From positions 124,001-188,000 of the forward strand of contig NZ_CP117811.1 in assembly GCF_028728065.1 (NCBI RefSeq): DNA of 64,000 nt, given 5' to 3'. Shown in pieces: positions 56,628 through 64,000 of the stretch; positions within the stretch are counted from its first letter, which is position 1, and each line of letters starts with the position of its first letter. The notes beneath the pieces were generated by a model. The model saw only the letters and a program-made list of their open reading frames with translations. It ran no database searches and had not been told where the DNA came from. This stretch comes from Lentisphaera profundi (GTDB lineage: Bacteria > Verrucomicrobiota > Lentisphaeria > Lentisphaerales > Lentisphaeraceae). The translations under genes were made by a program, and so were the position numbers.

Positions 56628-58223
56628 TTAACTCTTGTTTTTATCGGCGGCTTTTTTATCCTTTTTAGCTTTCTTATCTTTTTTTGCCTTTTTATCCTGC
56701 TTAGTTTTGCCGGCTTTATCATCGCTATACATGCTAGCAATCATTTCCTGGCTATGTTGAGAGAAAGGGATCGTACGATCGGCGAGTTGAACATATTTTT
56801 CGTAGCCCGCCCCAGCGACGCTTTCCTCTTTCCATTGGGCTAAAAATTTATCATAGAGCTGGCGCATCGCTTCGAGCTGAGGCTTAGCTTCTGGATTCAT
56901 TGCGAGGCTATCTTGTTCAAAGGCATCTTTCTTGAGATTAAAGAGTTCTTCTGTGGGGGTGAAGTCGTCGGCACCATAAAACCAGTTGATATATTTATAG
57001 TCATCGGTAACGACGCCTAGGCTTTGTGCAGAAGCAATACCCCAGACATTGATGAGCAAGAGTGAATCGTGAAGTTTTTGTTTTTCGCCTTTGATTAATG
57101 AGACCATGCTCTTGCCATGGTTAGGAGCAGCTTTTGCGATTCCCGCATAATCGAGAATGGTGGGATGAAAATCGATATTGCCAGAGAGGGCCTCATTAGT
57201 TTTAAATTTTTGACAGGTATCATGGCGTGGATCATAGATGATTGCAGGAGCGAGAGAGCCGACTTCGTAAGCGTAAAGTTTGCCGCCCAGGCCTTTGCTA
57301 CCATTATGGTGACCATTATCTGAAGTAAAGATAATGATAGTATTGTCTTCGACTTGCTGCTCTTTGACTTCTTCGAGGATCATCGCGATGGCCTTATCCA
57401 TACCGTAGATCATGGTGTGATATTTTTTCATGGTATCATCATAACTTCTGACCCAGCCCTTGCCCTTGGATAGCGGACGGCCGCTCTTAGCTTGTGCGGG
57501 AAGTTTATCGACTTCATTGAAATCGGCGGGCTTGGTGAATTTCACGCCTTCGTAGAGTGAGTCATAGCGCGGATCAGTAGCGAGCGGCGTGTGGGGCGCT
57601 TTAAAGCTGATTGAGAGGCAGAAGGGTTTGCCACTAGCCTTGGCTTTTTTGACAAAATCGCGACCCATGAGACCGAGTGCGTAGGTGGTGTGCTCGGCTT
57701 TATCACCATAGACGTTTTTATATTCGTGAGCTTCGCGGTTTTCATTCATTTGGTAACTGCCCTGACCCATCCAGCCCGACCACCAATCAAAACTTTTGAT
57801 GACGCGTTCGGTAGTGCCGCCCTTGAGTGGCTTGCCAGTTTCATCATTGAGGTGAAAACCAAATTTGCCTGCAAAGCCAGTGAAGTAACCATTCTTGCGC
57901 AGTAACATGGGGTAGGATTTTTCCCATTTCTGCCAAGCCAAATTACCATGTAGAAAGTTGGAGCCAGTAGAGAATTCATAGAGCCCGGTCATGATCTGAG
58001 CACGGCTCGCCATGCAGATTGCGGTGGTATTATAATTGCGGGTAAAGCGGGTGCCTTTTTCAGCGAGCTTATCCAGCGTGGGGGTTTTAACTTCGAAGAT
58101 GCCAAGGTGACCCATGGAATCCCAGCGCATATCATCTGCTAAAAGAAAAATAATATTGGGCCGTTCAGAAGCATATAAAGTCGATGAGAGTAAGCCTAGA
58201 ATGAGGTAAGTGAATTTTTTCAT
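56628..58223 (-). CDS. Secreted sulfatase with lysine-rich tail, CMASR active-site variant
   Basis: A 531-aa sulfatase from the ATG at 58223 (a 74-residue upstream extension to 58445 overlaps the previous gene and is not a signal peptide). Signal peptide about 1-18, PNIIFLLADDMRWDSMG (Asp30, Asp31), formylglycine motif C-M-A-S-R with Cys70 (proline replaced by Ala), distal site FTSDNGHHNGSKGLGGK. The last about 28 residues are mostly Lys, Ala and Asp. It follows the stop of the previous gene by 13 bases, so they are probably one operon. Confidence 0.88.
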   Translation of the reverse strand: MKKFTYLILGLLSSTLYASERPNIIFLLADDMRWDSMGHLGIFEVKTPTLDKLAEKGTRFTRNYNTTAICMASRAQIMTGLYEFSTGSNFLHGNLAWQKWEKSYPMLLRKNGYFTGFAGKFGFHLNDETGKPLKGGTTERVIKSFDWWSGWMGQGSYQMNENREAHEYKNVYGDKAEHTTYALGLMGRDFVKKAKASGKPFCLSISFKAPHTPLATDPRYDSLYEGVKFTKPADFNEVDKLPAQAKSGRPLSKGKGWVRSYDDTMKKYHTMIYGMDKAIAMILEEVKEQQVEDNTIIIFTSDNGHHNGSKGLGGKLYAYEVGSLAPAIIYDPRHDTCQKFKTNEALSGNIDFHPTILDYAGIAKAAPNHGKSMVSLIKGEKQKLHDSLLLINVWGIASAQSLGVVTDDYKYINWFYGADDFTPTEELFNLKKDAFEQDSLAMNPEAKPQLEAMRQLYDKFLAQWKEESVAGAGYEKYVQLADRTIPFSQHSQEMIASMYSDDKAGKTKQDKKAKKDKKAKKDKKAADKNKS

Positions 58224-58236
58224 GAGGGAGAAGTCC

Positions 58237-59964
58237 TTAGAGTTTTTGAATATAGACGTAATAAGCGCTGAAAGCTTTGCCCTTAGCATCAATGAATTCA
58301 GCTTGGAGTTTTTGTGATCCTGCGGCAAGATCAACTTGAAAATCAGCTTGTTCAGATTGTGGATTGAGCTTTGTTGTGAGTGTTTTTCCTGCATAGGTAA
58401 GTGTCGCACTCTTGATGCTGAGGGCTTTGGTTTTACTATCGCCATCAGTCGTGAGTGAAGCCTTTAGGTAATGAGGCCAGCGGCGTAAGCTAATTTTGTA
58501 TTGGCCAGTTTCTTTTATATCTAAGGCCCAAAAGCCACGATATTGCTCGCCTTTACTGACGCCTTTTTGATTCCAAACAACTTTGCCCTTTTCGGCAGTA
58601 GTTTCATTGGGATAGAGGTCCATGGAGTAGAGTTCAACTTCTTCTGAGCTGATTTCAATAGGCGTGAGTTCGTCAAAGCGACCTTTGATTTCTTGGTACC
58701 ATGCAGAATAGCTATCGCGCATCATTTTCACTGTCTCGCTATGATCTTTGGCGACGTTTTCTTTTTGGGGAAAATCACTTTGAATATCAAAGAGTTGCTC
58801 ACCCTCGATGAGGCGCCAGTCATCGTGCAAGATAACGCCATGTTGGAATTTCTGGTCACGCTTGTTGGCTTTATTCTCGGTGATAAGTGTGCGTGAAAGT
58901 TTCTTTGCGGGGTTCGCAATGATCTGCTGAAGGTCGATGCCATCAAATTTAACGCCGAGAGAGTCTTTGATAGCACAAGCAGCGAGCAGAGTGGGGAGAA
59001 GGTCAATATGAGCCGTGAGTTGATCCAATTGCTTGCCGCCTACCCAGCCGCCCTTTGGCCAGTAGAGGAAGCAAGGCACGCGGTGGCCACCATCATAGAG
59101 GCTACCCTTTTTGCCATTCATGCCGCCGTTAAAGGAATCGCCCTTTTTATCGCAGGCAGAACCATTATCACTACAGAAGATGACTATGGTATTTTCTTCG
59201 AGTTTGAGCTCGCGCAGCTTATTGCGTAGGCGACCGATATTATCGTCGATATTGGTGACCATGCCGTAGAAGGCGCAAATGCCTTTATCGAGACCCGCTT
59301 TTTCATAGGGTTCTAGGTACTTTTTGTCGGCGCCAGTGGGGCTATGTGGTGCCGTGGTGGAAACAAAAAGGAAGAAGGATTTTTGCTGATTTTTTTCAAT
59401 GAAATCAATCGCGTAATCGAATTGTACATCAGTGCAGAAGCCCTTGGTTTTGACCCATTGATCATTATGCCAGTAATGACCATCCCAGAGATTGTTTTTC
59501 CAGTAATCAGGGAGCTGACCAATACTGCCTCCGCCAATGCGGAAGACATCTTGGAACCCGCGATCCTCGGGGCGGTAGGGCGCATTATCACCTAGGTGCC
59601 ATTTACCGACCATGCCAGTGGTATAACCAGCCGTGGAAAAATGATCGGCCATGGTTTTTTCATCTTTGCGAATGATATTGCGTCCACCTAGGGTATGCCA
59701 GACGCCGACGCGACTCGCGTAACGACCAGTGACGAGAGCTGCACGACTTGGGGAGCAAATGGAATTGACGTGATAGTTATCCAGACGTACACCCTCATGG
59801 TAGAGTTTATCCATCTCGGGAGTCTGAATAATTTCATTGCCATGGGCGGCGACTTCGCCATAGCCCTGATCATCGGTGAGGATGAGGACTATATTGGGGC
59901 GTTCAGCCGCAAAGGAACTCAGTGAGGCAATGAATAAAAGGGAAGTGATGAGTGGCTTTAGCAT
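58237..59964 (-). CDS. Secreted sulfatase with C-terminal beta-rich extension
   Basis: A 575-aa sulfatase with signal peptide (1-20), PNIVLILTDDQGYGEV (Asp31, Asp32), formylglycine signature C-S-P-S-R with Cys70 and AALVTGR, distal site FCSDNGSACDKKGDSFNGG. After the catalytic domain, about residues 440-575 form an extra beta-rich domain (EQYRGFWALDIKETGQYKIS, then GSQKLQAEFIDAKGKAFSAY), which may bind sugar. It is the first gene of the four-sulfatase run, 13 bases before the next. Confidence 0.88.
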   Translation of the reverse strand: MLKPLITSLLFIASLSSFAAERPNIVLILTDDQGYGEVAAHGNEIIQTPEMDKLYHEGVRLDNYHVNSICSPSRAALVTGRYASRVGVWHTLGGRNIIRKDEKTMADHFSTAGYTTGMVGKWHLGDNAPYRPEDRGFQDVFRIGGGSIGQLPDYWKNNLWDGHYWHNDQWVKTKGFCTDVQFDYAIDFIEKNQQKSFFLFVSTTAPHSPTGADKKYLEPYEKAGLDKGICAFYGMVTNIDDNIGRLRNKLRELKLEENTIVIFCSDNGSACDKKGDSFNGGMNGKKGSLYDGGHRVPCFLYWPKGGWVGGKQLDQLTAHIDLLPTLLAACAIKDSLGVKFDGIDLQQIIANPAKKLSRTLITENKANKRDQKFQHGVILHDDWRLIEGEQLFDIQSDFPQKENVAKDHSETVKMMRDSYSAWYQEIKGRFDELTPIEISSEEVELYSMDLYPNETTAEKGKVVWNQKGVSKGEQYRGFWALDIKETGQYKISLRRWPHYLKASLTTDGDSKTKALSIKSATLTYAGKTLTTKLNPQSEQADFQVDLAAGSQKLQAEFIDAKGKAFSAYYVYIQKL

Positions 59965-60059
59965 GAATGAATACCTGAATTTGTTTCTCTAAATTTACAG
60001 TTCTAAATCAAGTAATTGGACCAAAGCTAGAATTTTTCGAACTTATTTCTTCTGGGTAC

Positions 60060-60660
60060 GCCAAGCACCAGCTTGGCAATTGCGGACAAAAAAATCACCT
60101 ATGGGTGCGCCAAGTACCAGCTTGGCAATTGCGGACAAAATTAACTATCGTGAGTGCTTTCCTGAAGATAACAAAATCATCTATGGGTACGCCAAGCACC
60201 AGCTTGGCAAAAGTCCGGCTCCACCAAACCCCAACGTGCCCAAAACATGGGTACGCCAAGCACCAACGTGGCAAAAGTCCGGCTCCATCAAACCCCAACG
60301 TGCCCAAAACATAGGTCCGCCAAGCACCAGCGTGGCAAAAGTCCGGCTCCATCAAACCCCAACGTGCCCAAAACATAGGTACGCCAAGCACCAACGTGGC
60401 AAAAGTCCGGCTCCATCAAACCCCAACGTGCCCAAAACATAGGTCCGCCAAGCACCAGCGTGGCAAAAGTCCGGCTCCATCAAACCCCAACGTGCCCAAA
60501 ACATAGGTCCGCCAAGCACCAGCGTGGCAAAAGTCCGGCTCCATCAAACCCCAACGTGCCCAAAACATAGGTCCGCCAAGCACCAGCGTGGCAAAAGTCC
60601 GGCTCCATCAAACCCCCGCTTACCCAAAACATGGGTACGCCAAGCACCAGCGTGGCAAAA
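60060..60660 (+). repeat. REP palindromes and 64-bp tandem array upstream of the RAYT gene
   Basis: Three REP copies (60060-60077, 60109-60126, 60191-60208; GCCAAGC-ACCA-GCTTGGC with GGGTAC or GGGTGC before) lead into a tandem array. From 60191 the unit start recurs at exactly 64 bases (60191, 60255, 60319, 60383, 60447, 60511, 60575, 60639), so about 7.4 units. In the array the palindrome 3' arm has changed to GCGTGGC or ACGTGGC, and the rest of each unit (GTCCGGCTCCATCAAACCCC and onward) is nearly constant. There are no variable spacers, so it is not a CRISPR. A frame crosses the array, but 64 is not a multiple of 3, so the repeats are not coding. Confidence 0.92.
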
Positions 60661-60763
60661 GTCCGATATGACTATCTATCTAATTCCCACTTTATAATCC
60701 ATAAAAATCTTGCATGGCTTAATCTGAAATTTTATCTTATGCAACTATGAATGGAGATTTAGT

Positions 60764-61360
60764 ATGGAAATGAACTCAGTAAATTGGCATAGTCGTGGTT
60801 ATTTACCGCACTATGATTCTATGGAGCTTTATCAATCAATTACCTTTCGATTGGCAGATAGTTTACCTCAAAGAATACTAAAAAACTTAGAAGAAGATCT
60901 GAAGATTTTAGGAGTGGATAAACTCGATTATCAGCGTCGAAATTTAATTGATAAATATTTAGATATGGGCTGTGGTTGTTGTGCACTGAAGAATCAGCAG
61001 ATGGCAAAAGTAATGAAAGAGTCCTTAATAAGATTTGATAATGAACGTTATCAATTGATTGCCTGGTGCATTATGCCCAATCATGTTCATGCCTTACTAA
61101 AACCGAAAATTGGCCTCGCCAAAATCATTCAATCTTGGCGGTCATATACTGGAAGGTGGGCTTTTCGAAATAATGCTAAATACGAATTGGGGATCACTGC
61201 AGATTCAAAAAGATTTTGGATGCGTGATTATTGGGATCGCTATATTCGTAGTGAAAAGCATTTTTATAGTGTGCTTGACTATATTCATGAAAACCCAGTG
61301 AAAGCGGGCTTGTGTAAAGCCCCTGAAAATTGGAAGTGGTCAAGTGCTTTTGAGGAATGA
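60764..61360 (+). CDS. REP-associated tyrosine transposase (RAYT, Y1 HUH family)
   Basis: A 198-aa protein with the RAYT N-terminal signature RGYLPHYDSMELYQSITFRL, ADSLP at about 31-35, the HUH motif in CIMPNHVHALLKP (His107, His109) and the C-terminal DYWDRYIRSEKHFYSVLDYI followed by HENPVKAGLCKAPENWKWSS. The catalytic tyrosine is probably in the last block. RAYTs process REP single strands. The gene is flanked by its own REP palindromes: left in forward orientation plus the 64-bp array, right in reverse orientation (61370-61526). GGAGATTTAGT precedes the ATG. Confidence 0.92.
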   Translation: MEMNSVNWHSRGYLPHYDSMELYQSITFRLADSLPQRILKNLEEDLKILGVDKLDYQRRNLIDKYLDMGCGCCALKNQQMAKVMKESLIRFDNERYQLIAWCIMPNHVHALLKPKIGLAKIIQSWRSYTGRWAFRNNAKYELGITADSKRFWMRDYWDRYIRSEKHFYSVLDYIHENPVKAGLCKAPENWKWSSAFEE

Positions 61361-61369
61361 AGTGGATAT

Positions 61370-61526
61370 GCCAAGCAGGTACTTGGCGTACGTGCGCCTG
61401 AGAGCGCAGAGGATGAATTGAGTATCGTGTATGTAAAAGCCAAGCTGGTGCTTGGCGTACCCAGATTCATTTTACCAAGCTGGTGCTTGGCGTACCCAGA
61501 TTCATTTTACCAAGCTGGTGCTTGGC
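61370..61526 (+). repeat. REP copies downstream of the RAYT gene (mostly inverted)
   Basis: A variant GCCAAGC-AGGT-ACTTGGC (61370-61387) is followed by CGTACGTGCGCCTGAGAGCG-type bases (shared with the group II intron 5' end). Three reverse REPs follow at 61439-61456, 61475-61491 and 61510-61526, with period about 35 (GTACCCAGATTCATTTTACC between). Together with 60060-60660 they bracket the transposase. Confidence 0.88.
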
Positions 61527-61534
61527 GGACCTAG

Positions 61535-63082
61535 TTATTTAGCTGCTTTTTTGTCTTTCTTCACTTTCTTCACTTTTTTCACTTTGGGCTTGCCCGCAGT
61601 TGGGTTGAATCGACCGGGAAGGTGATCATCTGTCATGGAAATGGACTTCATTTCATCTTTGAGTGATTGCTCGAGCTTGGCAATAATAGCTTTATACTCA
61701 GGGTTTTTTGCGAGGCTATTAGTTTCATTTGGATCGGCATGGCGATCAAAGAGGTCCATGCCTATGGTGTTGCCAGCTTTGTCGAGGTACTTGAGCATTT
61801 TATAATCTTTGGTGGTGAGTCCGTAGTGCTTAGGAGTACCGTTGGAGTAAAAGGTGTAAATAGTCTGTTGACGCGGCCAGTTCGTTTCTTTGCCTTGAGC
61901 GAGATCCCAAAAGCTGAAGCCCTGCATGGATGAAGGTATTTCCCCTCCGCCCATGGCAATGAGGCTCTCGGCGTAATCGACGTTATTGACCATCTCGGTA
62001 ATCTTGGTTCCTGCCTTAATAGTCTTTGGGTAACGAATGATGAGGGGCATTTTTACGGCCGGATTGAGTCCGAGGCGTTTATCAAAGAAGCCGTGCTCGC
62101 CGATATACATACCTTGATCTGAGGTGTAGATAATGATGGTATTATCGAGCTCGCCTTCGGCTTCTAAGTAATCGAGTAGACGGCCAATACCTTCGTCAAT
62201 TCCTTTGACACAACGCATGTAATCTTTGATATACTTTTGGTAAGTCTGCTTCGCGATTTCCACTTTTGTACCGGTGAATTTTTCGGTACCGGTGGGCCAT
62301 TCGCCACTTTGGCCCTTCTTGCCATTTCCAAACCAAAAGGAGAGCGACATCTTGCTGCCTTCATTATGGATACGTGATTGTTTCTTGGGAACGCCGTTGG
62401 GATCGCGGGTCGCGTAGTCATCAAAGAGGGTGGTGGGCTCAGGGATTGTTACATCTTTGAATAAATCCTTGTGCCGGGGAGCAAATTCCCAGGGACCATG
62501 AGCGGCTTTGTAATGAGTCATCAGTATGAAAGGCTTGGTTTTATCGCGCTGCTTGAGCCAATCAAGTGATATATCAGTGTAAACATCGCTGGAGTAACCC
62601 TTATAAGATTTTTTGCCTTCGGAAGTACCTAAGCCGGGGTTAAAATAACTGCCTTGAGAAGTTGTGATCTCGTAGTGATCGAAGCCGTACATATTATCAC
62701 CATGAATATGCCATTTACCAATGACTGAAGTAGCATAACCCGCTTTTTTGAGTTGGCCGGGAACGGTGGGCATATCTTTGGTATTGAGATCTTCGCGCAG
62801 GGTGACGACGCCGTTTTTGTGGCCGTACATGCCGGTGAGGATTGCGGAACGACTAGGCGCGCAGAGTGAGTTGGTGCAATGAACGTTGGTGAATAAGGCT
62901 CCTTCATTTGCGAGCCTATCCATGTTGGGAGTATCAATAAATCCCTTCAGAGTCGTGGAGTAGGCACCGATTGCGGCCGCACTATGGTCATCCGACATAA
63001 TATAGAGGATGTTGGGCTTTTTGTTCTGAGCCATGAGTGAGCCGATTCCGAGACAGAGAGTGAGAGCAAATTTCTTATACAT
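61535..63082 (-). CDS. Secreted sulfatase with lysine-rich tail
   Basis: A 515-aa sulfatase with signal peptide (about 1-19), PNILYIMSDDHSAAAIG (Asp31, Asp32), formylglycine signature C-A-P-S-R with Cys74 and SAILTG, distal site YTSDQGMYIGEHGFFDKR (choline-sulfatase-like). The last 18 residues are mostly Lys and Val. It would act on sulfated glycans outside the cytoplasm. REP elements flank it on both sides. Confidence 0.88.
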   Translation of the reverse strand: MYKKFALTLCLGIGSLMAQNKKPNILYIMSDDHSAAAIGAYSTTLKGFIDTPNMDRLANEGALFTNVHCTNSLCAPSRSAILTGMYGHKNGVVTLREDLNTKDMPTVPGQLKKAGYATSVIGKWHIHGDNMYGFDHYEITTSQGSYFNPGLGTSEGKKSYKGYSSDVYTDISLDWLKQRDKTKPFILMTHYKAAHGPWEFAPRHKDLFKDVTIPEPTTLFDDYATRDPNGVPKKQSRIHNEGSKMSLSFWFGNGKKGQSGEWPTGTEKFTGTKVEIAKQTYQKYIKDYMRCVKGIDEGIGRLLDYLEAEGELDNTIIIYTSDQGMYIGEHGFFDKRLGLNPAVKMPLIIRYPKTIKAGTKITEMVNNVDYAESLIAMGGGEIPSSMQGFSFWDLAQGKETNWPRQQTIYTFYSNGTPKHYGLTTKDYKMLKYLDKAGNTIGMDLFDRHADPNETNSLAKNPEYKAIIAKLEQSLKDEMKSISMTDDHLPGRFNPTAGKPKVKKVKKVKKDKKAAK

Positions 63083-63225
63083 AAATAGTTTTTCCTAAAG
63101 TAAAATTAAGATGAATTCTTATTTATCTATTACAGAACTAAAGGGCCTGATTAGACTAGAAACTAATCTTTTATGGTTTAAAAACAGGAAGTGGGGCGCG
63201 GTCGTAGGAGTGATATTTTGGGTAC

Positions 63226-63390
63226 GCCAAGCACTAGCTTGGCCGAAGTGTCGAAAAATTTAATACTATCATTATCTAATGCCGAGTAAGCCCTTGGCGG
63301 GAGTGATATAGATACTCGGGGTCGGCCCCGAAGCCCGTGAGGTTTGCCACCCTCAATGGTCGGTAAAAAAAAGCCAAGCTGGTGCTTGGC
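63226..63390. repeat. REP copies before the group II intron
   Basis: A forward REP GCCAAGC-ACTA-GCTTGGC lies at 63226-63243 (preceded by GGGTAC), and a reverse REP GCCAAGC-TGGT-GCTTGGC at 63373-63390, followed by GTAC and directly by the intron start. The sequence between has a degenerate family C-like stretch (GGGGTCGGCCCCGAAGCCC) and no gene. Confidence 0.8.
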
Positions 63391-63394
63391 GTAC

Positions 63395-64000
63395 GTGCGC
63401 CTGAGAGCGCACACAATCAGTGAGGTGAAAGTCCTCATCAACAAAGGCTGATTATGTTGTAGTCGAACCAAACTGCGTTGTCGTGAGGCGGGGTGGGGAG
63501 CAAGGTAAGGCGAAACAGCAGTCCGTAGGATGACGAACTCGATTCGGCTTTATAGTACTGGCGAGCCTGCGTACGCTTGGCGAAGCTTGGAACAGAATGA
63601 AAAAAAAAAAAGTAGTTCTGAAAATCCTCTATGCTGAATATCAGCGAGTAGCAAAGCAGTAGAGGAAGTCTATAGGGTGGTTGGAGACGGAATGCCGTGA
63701 AGGTTGTGTGACGTTAATCAGGGAGATCTGCATGTGCAGTGCAATAAGGCATGCAGAAGTCAGAGCTCTCATAGTAGCGTAGAAGGCGGTGAAAGCCGTT
63801 AGAGCGAAGGGGAGTAGGAAGATGAAACTGAAAAGGAAAGACTGAAGGAATGAAACAACTGTCAGAGACGACTAAACATTTATGGGAGCAGTTAGGGCGT
63901 GCCGAAGAAATTCGTGCGTGGGCCTCGACTTCAGTCTGGACGGATCAGATGCTGGGAACTCTTGAAACAAGAGTTGAAGGTAGAAAATGGTATAGCTTAA
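63395..64000 (+). ncRNA. Group II intron, 5' part (cut by the window end)
   Basis: The 5' boundary candidate is GTGCGCC at 63395 (consensus GUGYG). Conserved intron segments follow: GAGGTGAAAGTCCTC, GCAGTCCGTAGGATGACGAA, ACTGGCGAGCCTGCG, GGCGGTGAAAGCC and GAGCGAAGGGGAGTAGGAAG. The reverse transcriptase ORF begins at 63850. The intron starts 4 bases after a REP hairpin. Domains V and VI lie outside the window. A 27-base identical copy of this boundary (61382-61408) exists without an intron. Confidence 0.85.
63850..64000 (+). CDS. ltrA: Group II intron reverse transcriptase/maturase, N-terminus only
   Basis: The frame from the ATG at 63850 is open to the window end (50 codons). It reads MKQLSETTKHLWEQLGRAEE and then VWTDQMLGTLETRVEGRKWY, which matches the N-terminal region of group II intron-encoded proteins (W-T-x-x-M-L-x-x-L-E...G-x-K-W-Y/H). 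AAGGA lies before the ATG. The reverse transcriptase domain itself is outside the window. Confidence 0.85.
   Translation, partial: MKQLSETTKHLWEQLGRAEEIRAWASTSVWTDQMLGTLETRVEGRKWYSL

Noticed and set aside
60080-60442. Open frame with repeated Pro/Lys-rich peptides across the 64-bp array
   Set aside because: The period of 64 is not a multiple of 3, so the peptide changes frame with every unit. It is a by-product of the repeats.
60191-60660. Possible CRISPR array
   Set aside because: The units are directly adjacent with no variable spacers, and no cas genes are in the window.
63178-63471. 97-aa minus-strand frame before the intron
   Set aside because: It runs through REP elements and the intron 5' end and has no plausible domain.

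Overview
The window looks like chromosome from a marine, Gram-negative member of the PVC superphylum, most likely Lentisphaerota (Lentisphaera-like). This is an inference. It rests on nine secreted Cys-type sulfatases, heparinase II/III-like and alpha-galactosidase-like enzymes, stand-alone type II pseudopilin-like proteins next to carbohydrate genes, membrane-anchored Ser/Thr kinases, an LpxK gene (lipid A, so an outer membrane) and AT-leaning, gene-dense DNA. No rRNA or tRNA gene was recognised.

Layout. 1-7.8 kb: a Bat-type operon (DUF58, a membrane-anchored accessory protein, two VWA proteins, a TPR protein, and a 1226-aa thioredoxin-fold membrane protein). 7.9-23.3 kb: mostly housekeeping and envelope genes. 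These are three sulfatases, a YbaN protein, an HtrA protease with a degenerate HtrA-like partner, a nuclease, a lipoprotein, an RsmB-like rRNA methyltransferase, lpxK, ndk, a kinase and an EEP-family hydrolase. 23.3-31 kb: accessory DNA with dispersed GC-rich repeats, a Phd/RelE-type toxin-antitoxin pair, a beta-helix protein, a complete insertion sequence (27100-28693) sitting in a dispersed repeat, a 22-bp tandem array and an esterase. 31-45 kb: a polysaccharide-degradation locus with an ECF-type sigma factor, two DUF4962/heparinase-like proteins, an alpha-galactosidase-like protein, a chimeric fucosidase remnant, two pseudopilins (one frameshifted) and a second kinase. 46-63 kb: six sulfatases (four in a row on the minus strand at 53.3-60 kb), a metallophosphoesterase, a pectate-lyase-like beta-helix protein, an FG-GAP protein and another pseudopilin. 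A RAYT transposase is embedded in its own REP palindromes and a 64-bp tandem array. 63.4-64 kb: the 5' part of a group II intron and the start of its reverse transcriptase, cut by the window end.

How the genes work together. The enzymes fit uptake and breakdown of sulfated polysaccharides: sulfatases remove sulfate, lyase-like and glycosidase-like proteins cut the backbone. The most interesting regulatory signal is a shared promoter-like motif, TGTCACWT, then 15 bases from the end of that hexamer-plus-two, then GGTAA. It lies upstream of four genes or operons of the 31-45 kb locus (both heparinase-like genes and two pseudopilin genes). The ECF sigma factor encoded at 30905-31510 is divergent from one of them, so it is the obvious candidate to read the motif. 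Other unusual points: both kinases lack the usual beta-3 lysine and carry a lysine in the glycine-rich loop, as eukaryotic WNK kinases do; the HtrA protease is fused to a DJ-1/PfpI-like domain without its cysteine; a fucosidase remnant is joined to a pseudopilin tail; and a group II intron begins right after a REP hairpin.

All calls come from reading the sequence and translations. No database search was run.
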